The notes under the pieces were generated by a model. The model was given only the letters and a program-made list of their open reading frames with translations, was not told the origin of the DNA and did no database searches. 25,230 nt of DNA. Source: Blattamonas nauphoetae. Taxonomy: Eukaryota > Preaxostyla > Oxymonadida. Shown here piece by piece: positions 1-9,380 of this stretch (the stretch's first letter is position 1; the number at the start of each line of letters is the position of its first letter). Where the stretch lies: contig JARBJD010000667.1 of NCBI GenBank assembly GCA_033064195.1, positions 1 to 25,230 on the forward strand, read 5' to 3'. The translations under genes were made by a program, and so were the position numbers.

Positions 1-40
1 AGGACAACAGGTTAGATCAAGTCTTTTTACTCCGTATCGA

Positions 41-300
41 CTGGTAATTAGGTCTTAAAAATAGAAGAAACAATAAATGGAGATGTAAACAGAGAGGAAG
101 CATACGGTGTGCGCTCTTCAGCATGACCCTGCCCGATCGTGACGGCCAGAATGATCATTCACTTTGCTTTTTCAATCTATCAATAATTAAGTCCTAACTT
201 CGAAAAAACAATAAGAGGAGAGAAAGAGAGGGCGACGTACGGTGAGATCATTTCAGCATTTGATTTACCGATCGTGTCTGGCAGACTGATCCAACTCATT
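41..300. repeat. Two-copy imperfect tandem repeat, period about 135-138 bases
   Basis: Positions 41-162 and 179-300 align with each other. Shared landmarks are a TAATTA core at the left, AAACAATAA, the block TACGGTG, TTCAGCAT and CGATCGTG, with offsets of 135 to 138 bases throughout. The copies are clearly diverged, so the duplication is old. No open frame is shared. It could be a fragment of a longer satellite or the flank of an element continuing outside the window. Confidence 0.6.
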
Positions 301-303
301 CCA

Positions 304-1059
304 GATTCCATCCATCTTTAATGATGTTCTAAATCAGTGGACAGTCCATAAAAGAGGTAAACGAGAGGGGACATACCATTCCGACACAACAATGTTCCCC
401 GTTACGGTCACAATCTATGAGTGAGAGATGAGATATAGAGCAAAAAGGAGAAGAAGGATGAGAGAGAAGAAAACACCCTAGCTTTTGATTAATCTTTTCA
501 GAAGTCATTGTGTTGGATGTTGTGTTTGTGGTGGTTTGTGCATGTTGTTCGATCTTGTGCACTTTGGGCCCATCATTTCTGAAATTCAGCACAGAGTCTG
601 GAGGATGATCTAATCCATGAATAACTAGGCTCAATCGAGTGAAACAAATCTCAAATTCACAAATCAGAAGATATCACATGAAAACAATGTCCAACAGTTT
701 GTTAACCTTGTCTCTTTTCACGACGATGGAGGAATTGATGATAGGAACGGATCCGATGAATAGTTGGGGATGAAGAGATAAACTGACAAAATGACATTCT
801 ATATATCGAAATAGAAATTTTCAGTTAAAGATCACGGGGAAAAGTCTCTAAAGTTTCAATAATCGGAGTAACTTTTTGGACCCTTTTTGGAATCAAGAAA
901 GTGTGAATGTTGTGCTGACGCACTTTTGTCCAGCACACACTGTTCAGGGTGTGTTTGCACATTGCTCAGGGTAACTGATCGATGTATTCTTGCTGCAGCA
1001 TCATTGACTCTTGCCTGGCGCTGTCCTGCATTGGGATGACATCGAGTCTCATCACGTGG
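304..1059. other. No supported gene; one short mariner-end-like word
   Basis: A minus-strand open frame of 101 codons at 329-634 has no recognisable domain and is not supported. The word CACTTTTGTCCA at 921-932 is identical to 12 bases of the inner terminal inverted repeat of the mariner-like element ending at 8385. It may be a leftover element end, but no partner end was found nearby. Confidence 0.4.
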
Positions 1060-1940
1060 GTTAGACGGGCGTCATATGTGCGCTTAACAATTTCAAGCCC
1101 TTGCGAGTCACAAGCTCAAGGATCCTGGTCTTTTCCAAATTGTGTGGTGCAGTAAAGAGCCTGCACCGAGCTTCACCAGACGGTATGCCTCCTTTTCGAT
1201 GCTACTGAGTAAAATCCAGTTGATTTGGCCTCCGGCCCATGTTCAGTTTGATCGCGTCCGGTACATCTTGAAAGAGTCACCAATCTCTGCCATCCTGTCT
1301 TTTATTTCATTTTCATCGTCTGGATCCCATTTGTATGTTGGTAGCTTCGCTATCATTTCCTTCAGGCCCTGCAAAACAAAATCTTCGTACTCTGCTGCCT
1401 CCGGCTCAGTATGTATATTTCGACTTTCATTGGCCATTGAACGACTTGTTGGGGTTTCTGCCTCCGCCACCAGAGGCTCCGCCCAGTTGATCCTTTGATG
1501 GTGCCTCAAATTCCGGAAAGGCGCCGGAGTGATCCGTCGGCCCTCCCCTGGCATCGGAGAGATCGACCGAGAAGAAGGGCTGTCCGAGCGCATGTAGCAT
1601 TGCTGACCGCCCACTGGGTTCCATGTTGTCTCGTCCGGCGAGAGGTTTAACCATTCTCCGGAGTTTGCCCTACAATTTTATCGATATGCACTGACATCAG
1701 GCGAGCGATATGAAACAAAAGGTCCAAGTAGTAGCTCCGCCCTGGAGGGACGATAAACGTGCTGTATCTTTGTAGCGCATCGTGATCCTCGTTTTGGAGC
1801 GCCAACAGCGCATTTCCAAATTCCTGTCGAAGGTCGAAGATACTATTGATGTGAGGTCGTATATCCTCCAGTGAGGATTGAGCCGGACTAATCTCCGCTT
1901 GAGTCGGATTTATCATTCGTGCTTGATGAATTGTCAACAA
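1060..1940 (-). mobile_element. Broken, GC-richer fossil, possibly gag-like; family unassigned
   Basis: Minus-strand open frames across this stretch look like one former coding region. An acidic, helical N-terminal part (around 1647-1940) is followed by a proline-, serine- and glycine-rich stretch and an acidic helical tail (around 1243-1614). Composition is visibly GC-richer than the flanks, which suggests foreign or mobile origin. The helical-then-low-complexity layout resembles a retroelement gag, but no zinc knuckle, polymerase or integrase motif is visible, so the family cannot be named. It is broken, with at least two breaks, and looks old. It could also be a degraded host gene. Confidence 0.3.
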
Positions 1941-2089
1941 TTAAAGGAGTAACAAGGGGTTGATCGAAGCTATCAATTAAACTACCATTTTTATCATTAT
2001 ACAAACATTATTGCTTGATATTGTAACAATTCATGGATAATTAACTCAATATTTCTTCATCTCGGAGTGAGATGGCCATTAATCGGAGA

Positions 2090-2680
2090 TCACTGAAGAG
2101 TGATCCAAGCAATCTGCTCTCCAGAAAGCTTGTCTCTTGGCCCTTTCACTTCCACAATCACCACTTCCTCCTTTCCTCCATTTGGATCTCGTCCGCACAG
2201 GGTCAGGTCAGGAACCCGCATCGCATGGAATCTCCGAAGAGAGATCACTTCGCAGAGCCTCAAACAAAACTCACCCACGCTCTCAGTCACAACACCCAGA
2301 ATGTCGCTTCTTGCTTCTCTCAGTTTGTCGTCGAGGGAGGCAACTGGTATGTTCTCTTTCGGAGGAGATGCGCCAAGATCCGATGGAATGATTGATTCTT
2401 TGGAAGTCTCCGAAGTTTCTGTCATGTGACCTCTCTCGTCCAAATCGTCGGGAGTTGTGAGATTGTTCTTGTTGATTTCGACGATGCTGACGAAGCCTGC
2501 ACGACAGTTCAATCCCAAATTGATCAGAATCTCCAATCGTCCAAAGAAGGGCAGCGACGAACCCTCCCTCGCAAACTCGATCTGGTCGCTCTTCAATCGA
2601 TAATCTGCTGCGATTCCGCCTCTGACCACTTCTTCCACGTTCTCTCCTGCTTGTGCATTGTGGGGCAGTTGATGGTATCT
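2090..2680 (-). pseudogene. FAN1-type VRR-NUC nuclease, C-terminal fragment (copy 1)
   Basis: The 182-codon open frame ending at 2090 carries a clear VRR-NUC domain. PDLTL (residues 143-147) and, after a short loop, VEVKGPRDKLS supply the PD...ExK nuclease residues D144, E163 and K165, all intact. FAN1 nucleases use this domain in structure-specific cleavage during DNA crosslink and replication-fork repair. The segment before it (LREARSDILG...LCEVIS) matches the helix leading into VRR-NUC and is shared with the second copy at 7746-9579. The frame has no ATG at its N-terminal end. It also stops about 20 residues before the normal FAN1 end: the final strand seen in copy 2 (CGVDIQLCRV) is missing. 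Homology to copy 2 begins at 2116 and ends at 2461; the part between 2462 and 2680 is unassigned. It is probably a truncated duplicate, although the active site is uncorrupted. Confidence 0.7.
2116..2461. repeat. Segmental duplication shared with 7817-7900 plus 8386-8651
   Basis: These bases match 7817-7900 and 8386-8651 closely. The only large difference is the 485-base insertion at 7901-8385 in the other copy. The match covers the VRR-NUC part of the FAN1-type gene and stops abruptly at 2461/8651. The low divergence shows a fairly recent duplication, and this copy preserves the uninterrupted state. Confidence 0.85.
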
Positions 2681-3272
2681 TGATCAAGATCTCCCTCGCT
2701 CTCCACCCGACGTCTACTCGTCTCCAACTCCATCGATCGTGTTCCCTCCCGCGTCTACGATCGAAGTGTTTCAGCACTTGGGAGATTGTGGATGTTTGTC
2801 GGAATGAACGACGACAACTGCTCTTGACCGACGTCCATTCCTTTGTCTCGACCAACGATTCGTGGAAACAGAATTCAGACTCTGCCTTTCTGTCCCAACA
2901 GTCAGTGAAGACATGCCAGCTGGCGTGAAGAAAGTAGCGATGATCGTCCACACTCTCCCAAAACCATCCCTTGTCATTCAAGAACACCCCCGCAATTGAG
3001 ACCAACTCAATTGAAATTGACGATGAACATCACAACCGTCTTCTCGTCTGGGCTGACCCAGCGAGACCGACCAATCGATGCTGACCATCGACCGCATCAA
3101 AACGTGTCGATTGGAATTGTGCCGAAGATGGATAGGAGAGAAGATGAAAGGACTGATTGAGATTGGGTGTATCAGGACAACGTGAGTTTCTTTTGTGCCT
3201 ATTTCATCTCAAAATGATTATTTCTCAAAAGTATTCACCCATAACGTGTGTTCTTCATCTGGAGCATTCTGA
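2681..3272. other. Degraded coding-like DNA, no gene assigned
   Basis: Several overlapping frames are open on the minus strand (up to 3005), but none keeps protein-like composition over its whole length and none matches a family I know. This is where the N-terminal part of FAN1 copy 1 would lie. I cannot see the FAN1 VEE...ALxxY motif that copy 2 has, so the region was probably rearranged. Confidence 0.35.
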
Positions 3273-4342
3273 ATGTCAGCTTTGAACACAAATCCCGACG
3301 CCCCTCTGATTCTCCTTGCCCTGGTATCTCATCTCACTACTTATCATATTCTTCAGATTGTTCTCCCTTCGTGAATTGGGATGAGGAAGAACTGGAATCT
3401 GAACGCGAAATGGTGGTTGTCTTTCGGTCTCTGGTTGCCACAATGAAATCCCATCCAGCATTGGGTACCTCTCTGGAAGTTAAAGCCGTGAAATTTCTCG
3501 AATCAGTGACTCCAAGGACTCAATCATCTGCAGACACATTTCTCCGCAGTCTTGCGTCAATCTCTGGTGAATCTTTGACAGACTTCGTACAGTCCATGAT
3601 GATTCTGATTTCTTCAACCAATCAGATCATCGTCTCAACCGCAATAAAGATACTCAGAAATCAGATCGAGATGTGATCAGAGAAAGTCAGATTTGCCCTC
3701 GTCAAAGCTGATCTGAATCATCAACTAATCTTAACTCTCAATCCACTGACTCTTTCTTTTGCAGGGAGAAAATATCCACATCTGTCTCACCCGAATCATC
3801 ATTGATTCTTTCTGGCTCGCCACTCCTAACTGTCTCCAACAACTCGAAATTGAAGATCCCCTGACCAGCAAGCTGTTCACGAGACTGTTTTGACGCAAGT
3901 TATCATTCCTTCAGAGCAGTATATCCGCCATTTGTGCGTGAACCGCTATTCAATCATCGATGGGGACTTGTCAGATGACTTTATAAATTTTCTTGCCCAA
4001 TTCCTCCGAATATCTCCTTCGTATCAACCGACACTGGAATTCGTTCTTAATAGACCAATCATTCCCACAATCCCGAGTTGCCTCGCATTCATTGAACAAG
4101 ATGAGTCAATCTGGGAGTTGCTGGAAGATATGCTCGGTACCCAGCGGGAATGGAACACAACAAGGGGAGAAGAACGACAGATGTGGAAGACAGTGCATCG
4201 AATGTTGAGAATGGAGGGCATCGAAGATGTGATTGAGGAAAAGCTGCAAAACGACAGAAACGGATATTTCGGAGAATATCCTGTTGCCTTCTCGATCACA
4301 TTGAACAACCTGCAGGGCATGAACCTTCCATTTCTTTGGTAG
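3273..4342 (+). pseudogene. Helical-repeat family gene of the Blattamonas type, frameshifted
   Basis: The pieces line up in order with a large family of roughly 330-400-residue hypothetical proteins that I recall from the oxymonad Blattamonas. They are an NWDEEELESERE start (about 3376-3413), helical repeats (FLESV, DTFLRSLASIS, SLTDFVQSMMILIS), then in shifted frames VRFALVKADL, HICLTR and LEIEDP. From 3890 one frame reads through LCVNRYSIIDGD and MWKTVHRMLRMEGIEDVIE to a natural-looking end at 4342. The fold looks armadillo/HEAT-like; function unknown. A small intron fits at 3324-3356. Frame changes are needed near the start (about 3300), after 3660, near 3765 and near 3875, with in-frame stops at 3674-3676 and 3890-3892. 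It is a pseudogene of a host multigene family, not a viral element. Confidence 0.75.
3324..3356 (+). other. Candidate 33-base intron (GTATCT...TTCAG)
   Basis: GTATCT at the left and the pyrimidine-rich TTCTTCAG at the right bound 33 bases. Removing them joins CCTTGCCCTG to ATTGTTCTCC and gives PCPDCSPFVNWDEEELE. That keeps frame and agrees with the family wording I remember. As 33 is a multiple of three, the frame is also open without splicing, so frame alone does not prove this intron. Confidence 0.5.
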
Positions 4343-5176
4343 AAACTGACGAACCAGCGACTCTTTCGAACTGTTTCTGACTTCTTTTGGACAACAAACA
4401 CTGTTTGTGGGTGATCTTTGTCGATTCTGGCATTGCCTTATGCTTTTATTTGCCCGCAAGATTCGGATTCTCTCGCCACAGTCCCGCTTTTGATCCCCCT
4501 ACTCCTTCGCCGCCACCCTCGCACAACTCTCACTGCTCGTTTGTGGAAGGCAATACATCGATATATGCATTGCTCTCACAAATGGAACTCTCTTGATGGC
4601 TCGTTCCCATTCTGAGATGGCCTCTCTGAAACAATCCCACACCGACCATCATCCTCGACTCCTCGCAAGGACAGAAGAACCAACAGCTTCTTCATCCACA
4701 CCCATCTCTTGACAATCGTCTGGAACTTTCTCTGGTTTCCAACTCCACCTGCTCTCAGACACCTCGACATCGAAACCACCTCTTTTGAATAACTCCATTC
4801 TCCTTTCTATTGCCGCTCCTCCACTTTTCGAAATGCTCTGATCGCTGATGCCGATGATCAGGTCTTCAATCGCCTCCAATCGTCCAGAAATGGTTTGCTC
4901 TTTTGGCTTCATCATTCGCAGTCCCGTTGTCTCAGATTGCCACATCGTCAACCGTCCTCTCCAAACAGTTCCTCGCGTCACTGAACGAACCCTTGTGGCC
5001 CGATTATCTTTCCCAATCTCGACTTTTGGATCATCTCCAAACACATCTCGTTTATCTCATCAAAATGGGATGTGCCCCACATCATCGCCGTTCCACAGAC
5101 ACTAACAACTTTTTGAAGTGTGTTCTGATTTTTGTTTCTTCTTTTAGGTGTCATCAGCACTTTTATCACTCATCCT
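4343..5176 (+). other. Coding-like remnants, probably a second decayed helical-repeat gene
   Basis: No frame stays open with sensible composition. A short plus-strand frame at 4691-4792 reads HTHLLTIVWNFLWF and then LRHLDIE, which resembles the middle of the same helical-repeat family (where relatives read ...WLATP..L..LEIED). Surrounding frames have many leucines and serines but are cut by stops. I read this as an older, more decayed family copy. No RNA gene or promoter is visible. Confidence 0.35.
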
Positions 5177-5180
5177 GCTA

Positions 5181-5478
5181 GTCACCCAACAATCCGGGAG
5201 TAAATAACTATGCGGGAGTTTTTTATGTCTCAAAAGTTGGGAGTAACATTGGATTTTTAATTTTTTCGACAATTTTTCACTAGAAATAACATATTTATGA
5301 ATAAATGAAGTGTCCTAGGTGGTTCAGAACAAATAGTTTTGATTACCCAGCACATATTTCTCATGACCTTGAAAAGTTGATCTCGTTGTATCTCCATAAC
5401 CAGACAAAATTTTGACATGAAATTTTCGCGAAAATGAATGATTTGAGAAAAATAAACTTTTGACATTTTAACTTTTTA
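5181..5478 (+). repeat. Left arm of foldback element
   Basis: Reverse complement of 5722-6013 with few differences, such as one base more in several homopolymers and a missing GT near 5228. Identity fades past AAATAAACTTTTGACATTT near 5466. Confidence 0.9.
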
Positions 5479-5721
5479 ATTTTTTCCCCACCTCTCGAGA
5501 AAGAATGTGTTGATTTTGACATCATCCCAAAATTGCTCTCGCTATGCATCAGAAGGGAATTTCGTTTTCAAAATTCCTACAAATGATGTCAACTCTGTCC
5601 TAATCGAGTTCAAATGATCAATTTTGCATGAAAGGCGAATCGTGAGTGACAAATCCGAAGACTCTTGGAGCATTCCTTGAAAAATGATGAAAAACCTTGA
5701 TTTTGGTGCTTTCGAAAAAAA

Positions 5722-6013
5722 GTTTGAAATGTCAAAGTTTATTTTTCTCAAATCATTCATTTTCGCGAAAATTTCATGTCAAAATTTTGTCTGGTTATGG
5801 AGATACAACGAGATCAACTTTTCAAGGTCATGAGAAATATGTGCTGGGTAATCAAAACTATTTGTTCTGAACCACCTAGGACACTTCATTTATTCATAAA
5901 TATGTTATTTCTAGTGAAAATTGTCGAAAAATTAAAAATCCAATGTTACTCCCAACTTTTGAGACACATAAAAAACTCCCGCATAGTTATTTACTCCCGG
6001 ATTGTTGGGTGAC
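5722..6013 (-). repeat. Right arm of foldback element
   Basis: Reverse complement of the left arm; ends with GGGTGAC followed by TAGC. The last 11 bases including flank (GGGTGACTAGC, 6007-6017) recur once at 19891-19901. Confidence 0.9.
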
Positions 6014-6291
6014 TAGCTTTCTCCATCTCGTCTTTCAGCCCAACTGCAAACACAATTTAGAATGAACCATATTCATCATTTTGTTTCCAAATCTCATCTT
6101 GATTCTGAATGAAATCAACGACCGAAGAGAAAATGGACATCAGATTTTAAATCCTCTCTGTCTCTTGATTGTCATTACTTCGTCTTTATAATCACGTCAA
6201 ACACATTTTCGTTGTGGATTGTTTTGTTTCACTGTCTATTCTGTGTAAGCAGGCTCAACAATCAATGTGGAGCTTGATCGACCCATAAAAT

Positions 6292-6828
6292 GGAAAAGGA
6301 GAATACAAACCATTTATGAAGTGGGGTTCAGATGATTTCATATCCTTTGCTTCTTTTGCACCTGCCTTCGTGTCGCTTGTCTCAATGGTTAGAGACGGTT
6401 TCTCTTTCAATAAGAAGCTGGTCAAACATGCTTCAACGTTCCTTTACACGATCTGCGAAACTATCACTCTCTCCAACTTTCTCAACAATTTCTTGAAGAC
6501 CATCGAACAAGATCCCTCAAACCACGCTGTAGTGTTTGTGGATTCGCTGTCTGTGCTCTTATCATCGCCCCATCCATTGATTTTCAGAATGACACTCAAA
6601 TTGATACGACTAAGTCTCGACAACTGCTGTTACTCACACTTTCTGGCCATTCTTTCCGCCAAACTCATTCCCAGAATCTTATCGACACCGCGTTTGCAGA
6701 ATCTTTCTGTCATTGCAAAACTTGACATCGTTTATCAGATCCTTGCCATTATCCAAAGAAGCGTTGAGATCTCAATTACCTTCGATATTCGCTCCCTTGC
6801 CCACAATTCCCACTTTGCACATCGTTGA
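6292..6828 (+). pseudogene. Second helical-repeat family gene, truncated
   Basis: An ATG at 6292 (MEKENTNH) is followed by a stop after nine codons. The long open frame 6316-6828 then reads MKWGSDDF, VSLVSMVRDGFSF, VFVDSLSVLLSSPHPLIFRM and AKLIPRILSTPRLQNLSVI. These alternating amphipathic helices match a sister family of Blattamonas helical-repeat proteins as I remember them; function unknown. Relatives continue for roughly another 150 residues, which are not recognisable after 6828, so the C-terminal part is lost. The short first frame suggests one frameshift near 6313 joining it to the main frame. The gene starts about 280 bases after the foldback element. Confidence 0.65.
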
Positions 6829-7745
6829 AAGTTGATCACGTCGCACATCACTCTTCTTTTGTCACTGGCTGTTTGCGACTAACTCGCTCAGCTCTTCACA
6901 TATCACGCCTTGGCCTCACCGTCATGAATCCTTTTCGCCAAAATGCTCTCCACAAACATCATCAATATCTTCTGTCACATGAGGCGAAGTGTCTTCGGGA
7001 CAGTCTTCTCTTGATCAATCTGGATCCATGTGCCAGATCAGTATCTCGGTCGACATTGTGTCGTTTGATACCAAGAAGCGGGGATGAATCGTGCTGAGAG
7101 ATTCAATACGACATAATTCGCTCAGATGGAGAGTTCTTTGTGAAAAAGTGACGAAAGGTCAATGAAAGTGAAGTGAAGTTGATGTGATCGAATGAAATGA
7201 GATAGTTGACATGGCTTGTGTCGACAGTATTTCATATCTCATGATCAAAATCAAGATATAATTGTAATTTTCATCATTTTTATTGACATTATCATCATTT
7301 TCCAGCTGAATTATCGAGACAAGTGTCTCGGTTTCACTTCGATCCTCATCACTTTGTTTCACTGTTTGGTGTTCTTGGTCGATTCAAAATCTATGATCGA
7401 GCAAGTATTTGAATATTGATATAATCTTACAAATGGACGTATATTTTAGATAAAATTCACTTTTGTTAACAATAGAGAGAAAAAATGACAAGGAAAAGTC
7501 AAAATGTTCCATGTTTTTTCTCGACAGTCCCTTGTGAAAAGTCATCTCGTGAAATGAAAACAACATTATAATGATTCATAGTATCCCAGTCAGTCATTAT
7601 TTTATCAATATTCTTTCTTCACTAGGCATAAATCAGGAAAACAACACCTCAGCTTTCCGACCTGACATACTTTTTTTCGACCCGACATACTAAACCCATG
7701 CCATTTTTCTTCACAAAACATTCCATAGTGACTTGGTGGAATCAA
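6829..7745. other. No supported gene; AT-rich spacer with a small direct repeat
   Basis: A 90-codon frame at 6825-7097 is leucine- and histidine-rich, matches nothing I know and may be decayed family sequence. 7100-7600 is AT-rich with low-complexity frames only. At 7660-7691 the phrase CGACCTGACATACT is followed closely by CGACCCGACATACT, a short direct repeat downstream of the minus-strand FAN1-type gene. It could be a regulatory or termination signal, but nothing shows this. Confidence 0.4.
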
Positions 7746-7900
7746 TCATTCTTCTGCGACACGACACAACTGAATGTCCACACCACAACTTGCCATCACG
7801 TTCAGCCGTGCAACCCGCTCTCCAGAAAGCTTGTCTCTTGGCCCTTTCACTTCCACAATCACCACTTCCTCCTTTCCTCTAACTGGATCTCGTCAGCACA

Positions 7901-8385
7901 CAGTCATGGACAAAAGTTCTCGGTTTTCCTGTCCAGAAACACTGAGCGGTGAAATTTGGTTTTTATGTTGTCAGACACTTCATCATCAAAAAAAACCATT
8001 GTGGCGAGAAAATCAGAGCGAGCAGTTGTTTCATGATGGAGATACGGAAGAATGAAGGGTCTGAAAAAAAGTGACAAAAATATGTGCTCAACCACAATCG
8101 ACAATTTTTCACACAGTGAGAGGTGGTGATGAGATGAGATCATTGATACCGAAATTAGCGAGATCCTCAGCCTCCTCCGCAAGAAAGAAAAACATTCGTA
8201 AAAAAACGTCTACAGTGGAATGGTTCGTATTTCTCACCCACGAACTGTAGACCAGTCTACTAACCTCGATGCGTGTCGATGTTATGTCACCTCCACACAT
8301 GTGTCGTTTCAGCATCGAACTCCTTTCCCAAATCGTCAGACCAGAGTTTGTCATTTTTCCTGCCGATCACTTTTGTCCATGACTG
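7901..8385 (-). mobile_element. Tc1/mariner-like miniature element, 485 bases
   Basis: The ends are inverted repeats: CAGTCATGGACAAAAGT at the left and ACTTTTGTCCATGACTG at the right, a typical Tc1/mariner terminus. ACA flanks both sides (7898-7900 and 8386-8388). The uninterrupted paralog near 2200 has a single ACA in GCACAGGG, so insertion and a 3-base duplication can be read directly. A mariner TA duplication would be usual; ACA is odd. Minus-strand frames start just inside the right end with LTIWERSSMLKR and later STRIEVSRLV, like the N-terminal helix-turn-helix of a mariner transposase. No DDE catalytic core is present, so it is an internally deleted, non-autonomous copy. Confidence 0.8.
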
Positions 8386-9334
8386 ACAGGGTCAGGTCAG
8401 GGAACCCGCATCGCATGGAATCTCCGAAGAGAGAGATCACTTCACAGAGCCTCAAACAAAACTCGCCCACACTCTCAGCCACAACCCCAGAATGTCGCAT
8501 CTTGCTTCTCTCAGTTTGTCGTCGAGGGAAGCAACTGGAATGTTCTCTTTGGAGGAGATGCACAGAGATCAGATGGGATGGCTGATTCTTCGGGAGTGTC
8601 TGCTGCTTCGGTCATGTGACCTCTCTCATCCAAATCATCGGGAGTCGTGAGGTGTCTCATCTTCCGCCAGTTGAGAAGAGTGTCTTCGTCAAAAATCTGA
8701 CGAGTCTCTCTCGTCTCTGTCAGTCGATTCCATCCTCGCGAAACAATCTCACGAAGAGACATTGCGTGTTCTGTTTTGTCTGATTCTTCAGTATCCATCG
8801 TCTCCAATGCATGATGTGTCTGAGCTTCCTCCTTCTGAGAGTGATCAGAAGATCCTTCATCGTTCATCTTCTGAAGTGCTGCTTCGATCCTCCGCAGTTG
8901 TGTGTCGATGGCGTCGCATCTGTTCCTCAAAAAGAGGACGCTGATGTGGACGTCGGTTGGTTGCTGACCGATCGGTGAGAGGTTGCAGTCTTCCAAACAC
9001 CAAAGCTGGTCTTCAGGCCATCGAAGGGCAGACTGGTCTCGAGGATTGCTCTGAGCGGGCGACGGTTCATCTGTGCTGACATTGTTCCATTCGGTCTCAT
9101 CTTCATCAATCTCCATCTTCTCTTCTGTTGGTGATTGAACATCAAGTTTCATCGGAGTCGGAAGAGGGTGAAGAACATCAGCAAACAAGACGTCGAACAG
9201 CTGGCCGAAGAGTTGGTTGAACTTCGTGTGGGTCTTCAGCAGCCACTCTCGCACTCGACCTCCAGCGGACTCAGAATAGCTCATCAGAGCGATCTCCTCC
9301 ACACTCATCGGAGCTGGCGAGGGTGACAGAGCGA

Positions 9335-9380
9335 CTGAGAATGATGACAAAAGAAGAGATGAGAAAGAGAGCAGTCACAC
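9335..9380 (-). other. 46-base intron in FAN1-type gene
   Basis: On the minus strand it begins GTGTGACTGC and ends ATTCTCAG after a pyrimidine-rich run. Removal joins FVDVGG to VALSPSPAPMSVEEIAL in frame (phase 1). At 46 bases it is not a multiple of three, so splicing is needed to connect the two FAN1-like halves. Confidence 0.75.

Larger units (their letters stand above)
5181..6013. mobile_element. Foldback (long-TIR) DNA element, about 833 bases
   Basis: Two arms of about 290 bases are near-perfect reverse complements of each other (5181-5478 and 5722-6013), separated by a unique loop of about 240 bases. The tips read GTCACCCAACAATC...GATTGTTGGGTGAC. TA flanks both ends (5179-5180 and 6014-6015), inside a longer palindromic GCTAG/CTAGC. 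So the target duplication could be TA or CTAG. Arm differences are only a few small indels and substitutions. Short open frames inside are AT-rich, mirror each other in the arms and encode no recognisable transposase. It is a non-autonomous DNA transposon or MITE-like foldback, probably young given the arm identity. Confidence 0.85.

Noticed and set aside
3890-4342. Treating 3890-4342 as an independent 150-residue gene
   Set aside because: It is the C-terminal part of the helical-repeat family; the N-terminal parts are present upstream in other frames, so it is one broken gene.
4649-5044. Minus-strand 131-codon frame as a gene
   Set aside because: No motif, arginine- and serine-heavy shadow composition, and the opposite strand shows remnants of a known family pattern.
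5257-6012. Short frames inside the palindrome as genes
   Set aside because: The same peptide appears in both arms because the arms are reverse complements; there is no transposase signature.
7159-7419. Short frames rich in asparagine or isoleucine on both strands
   Set aside because: They come from AT-rich low-complexity sequence around ATCATTTT-type repeats.
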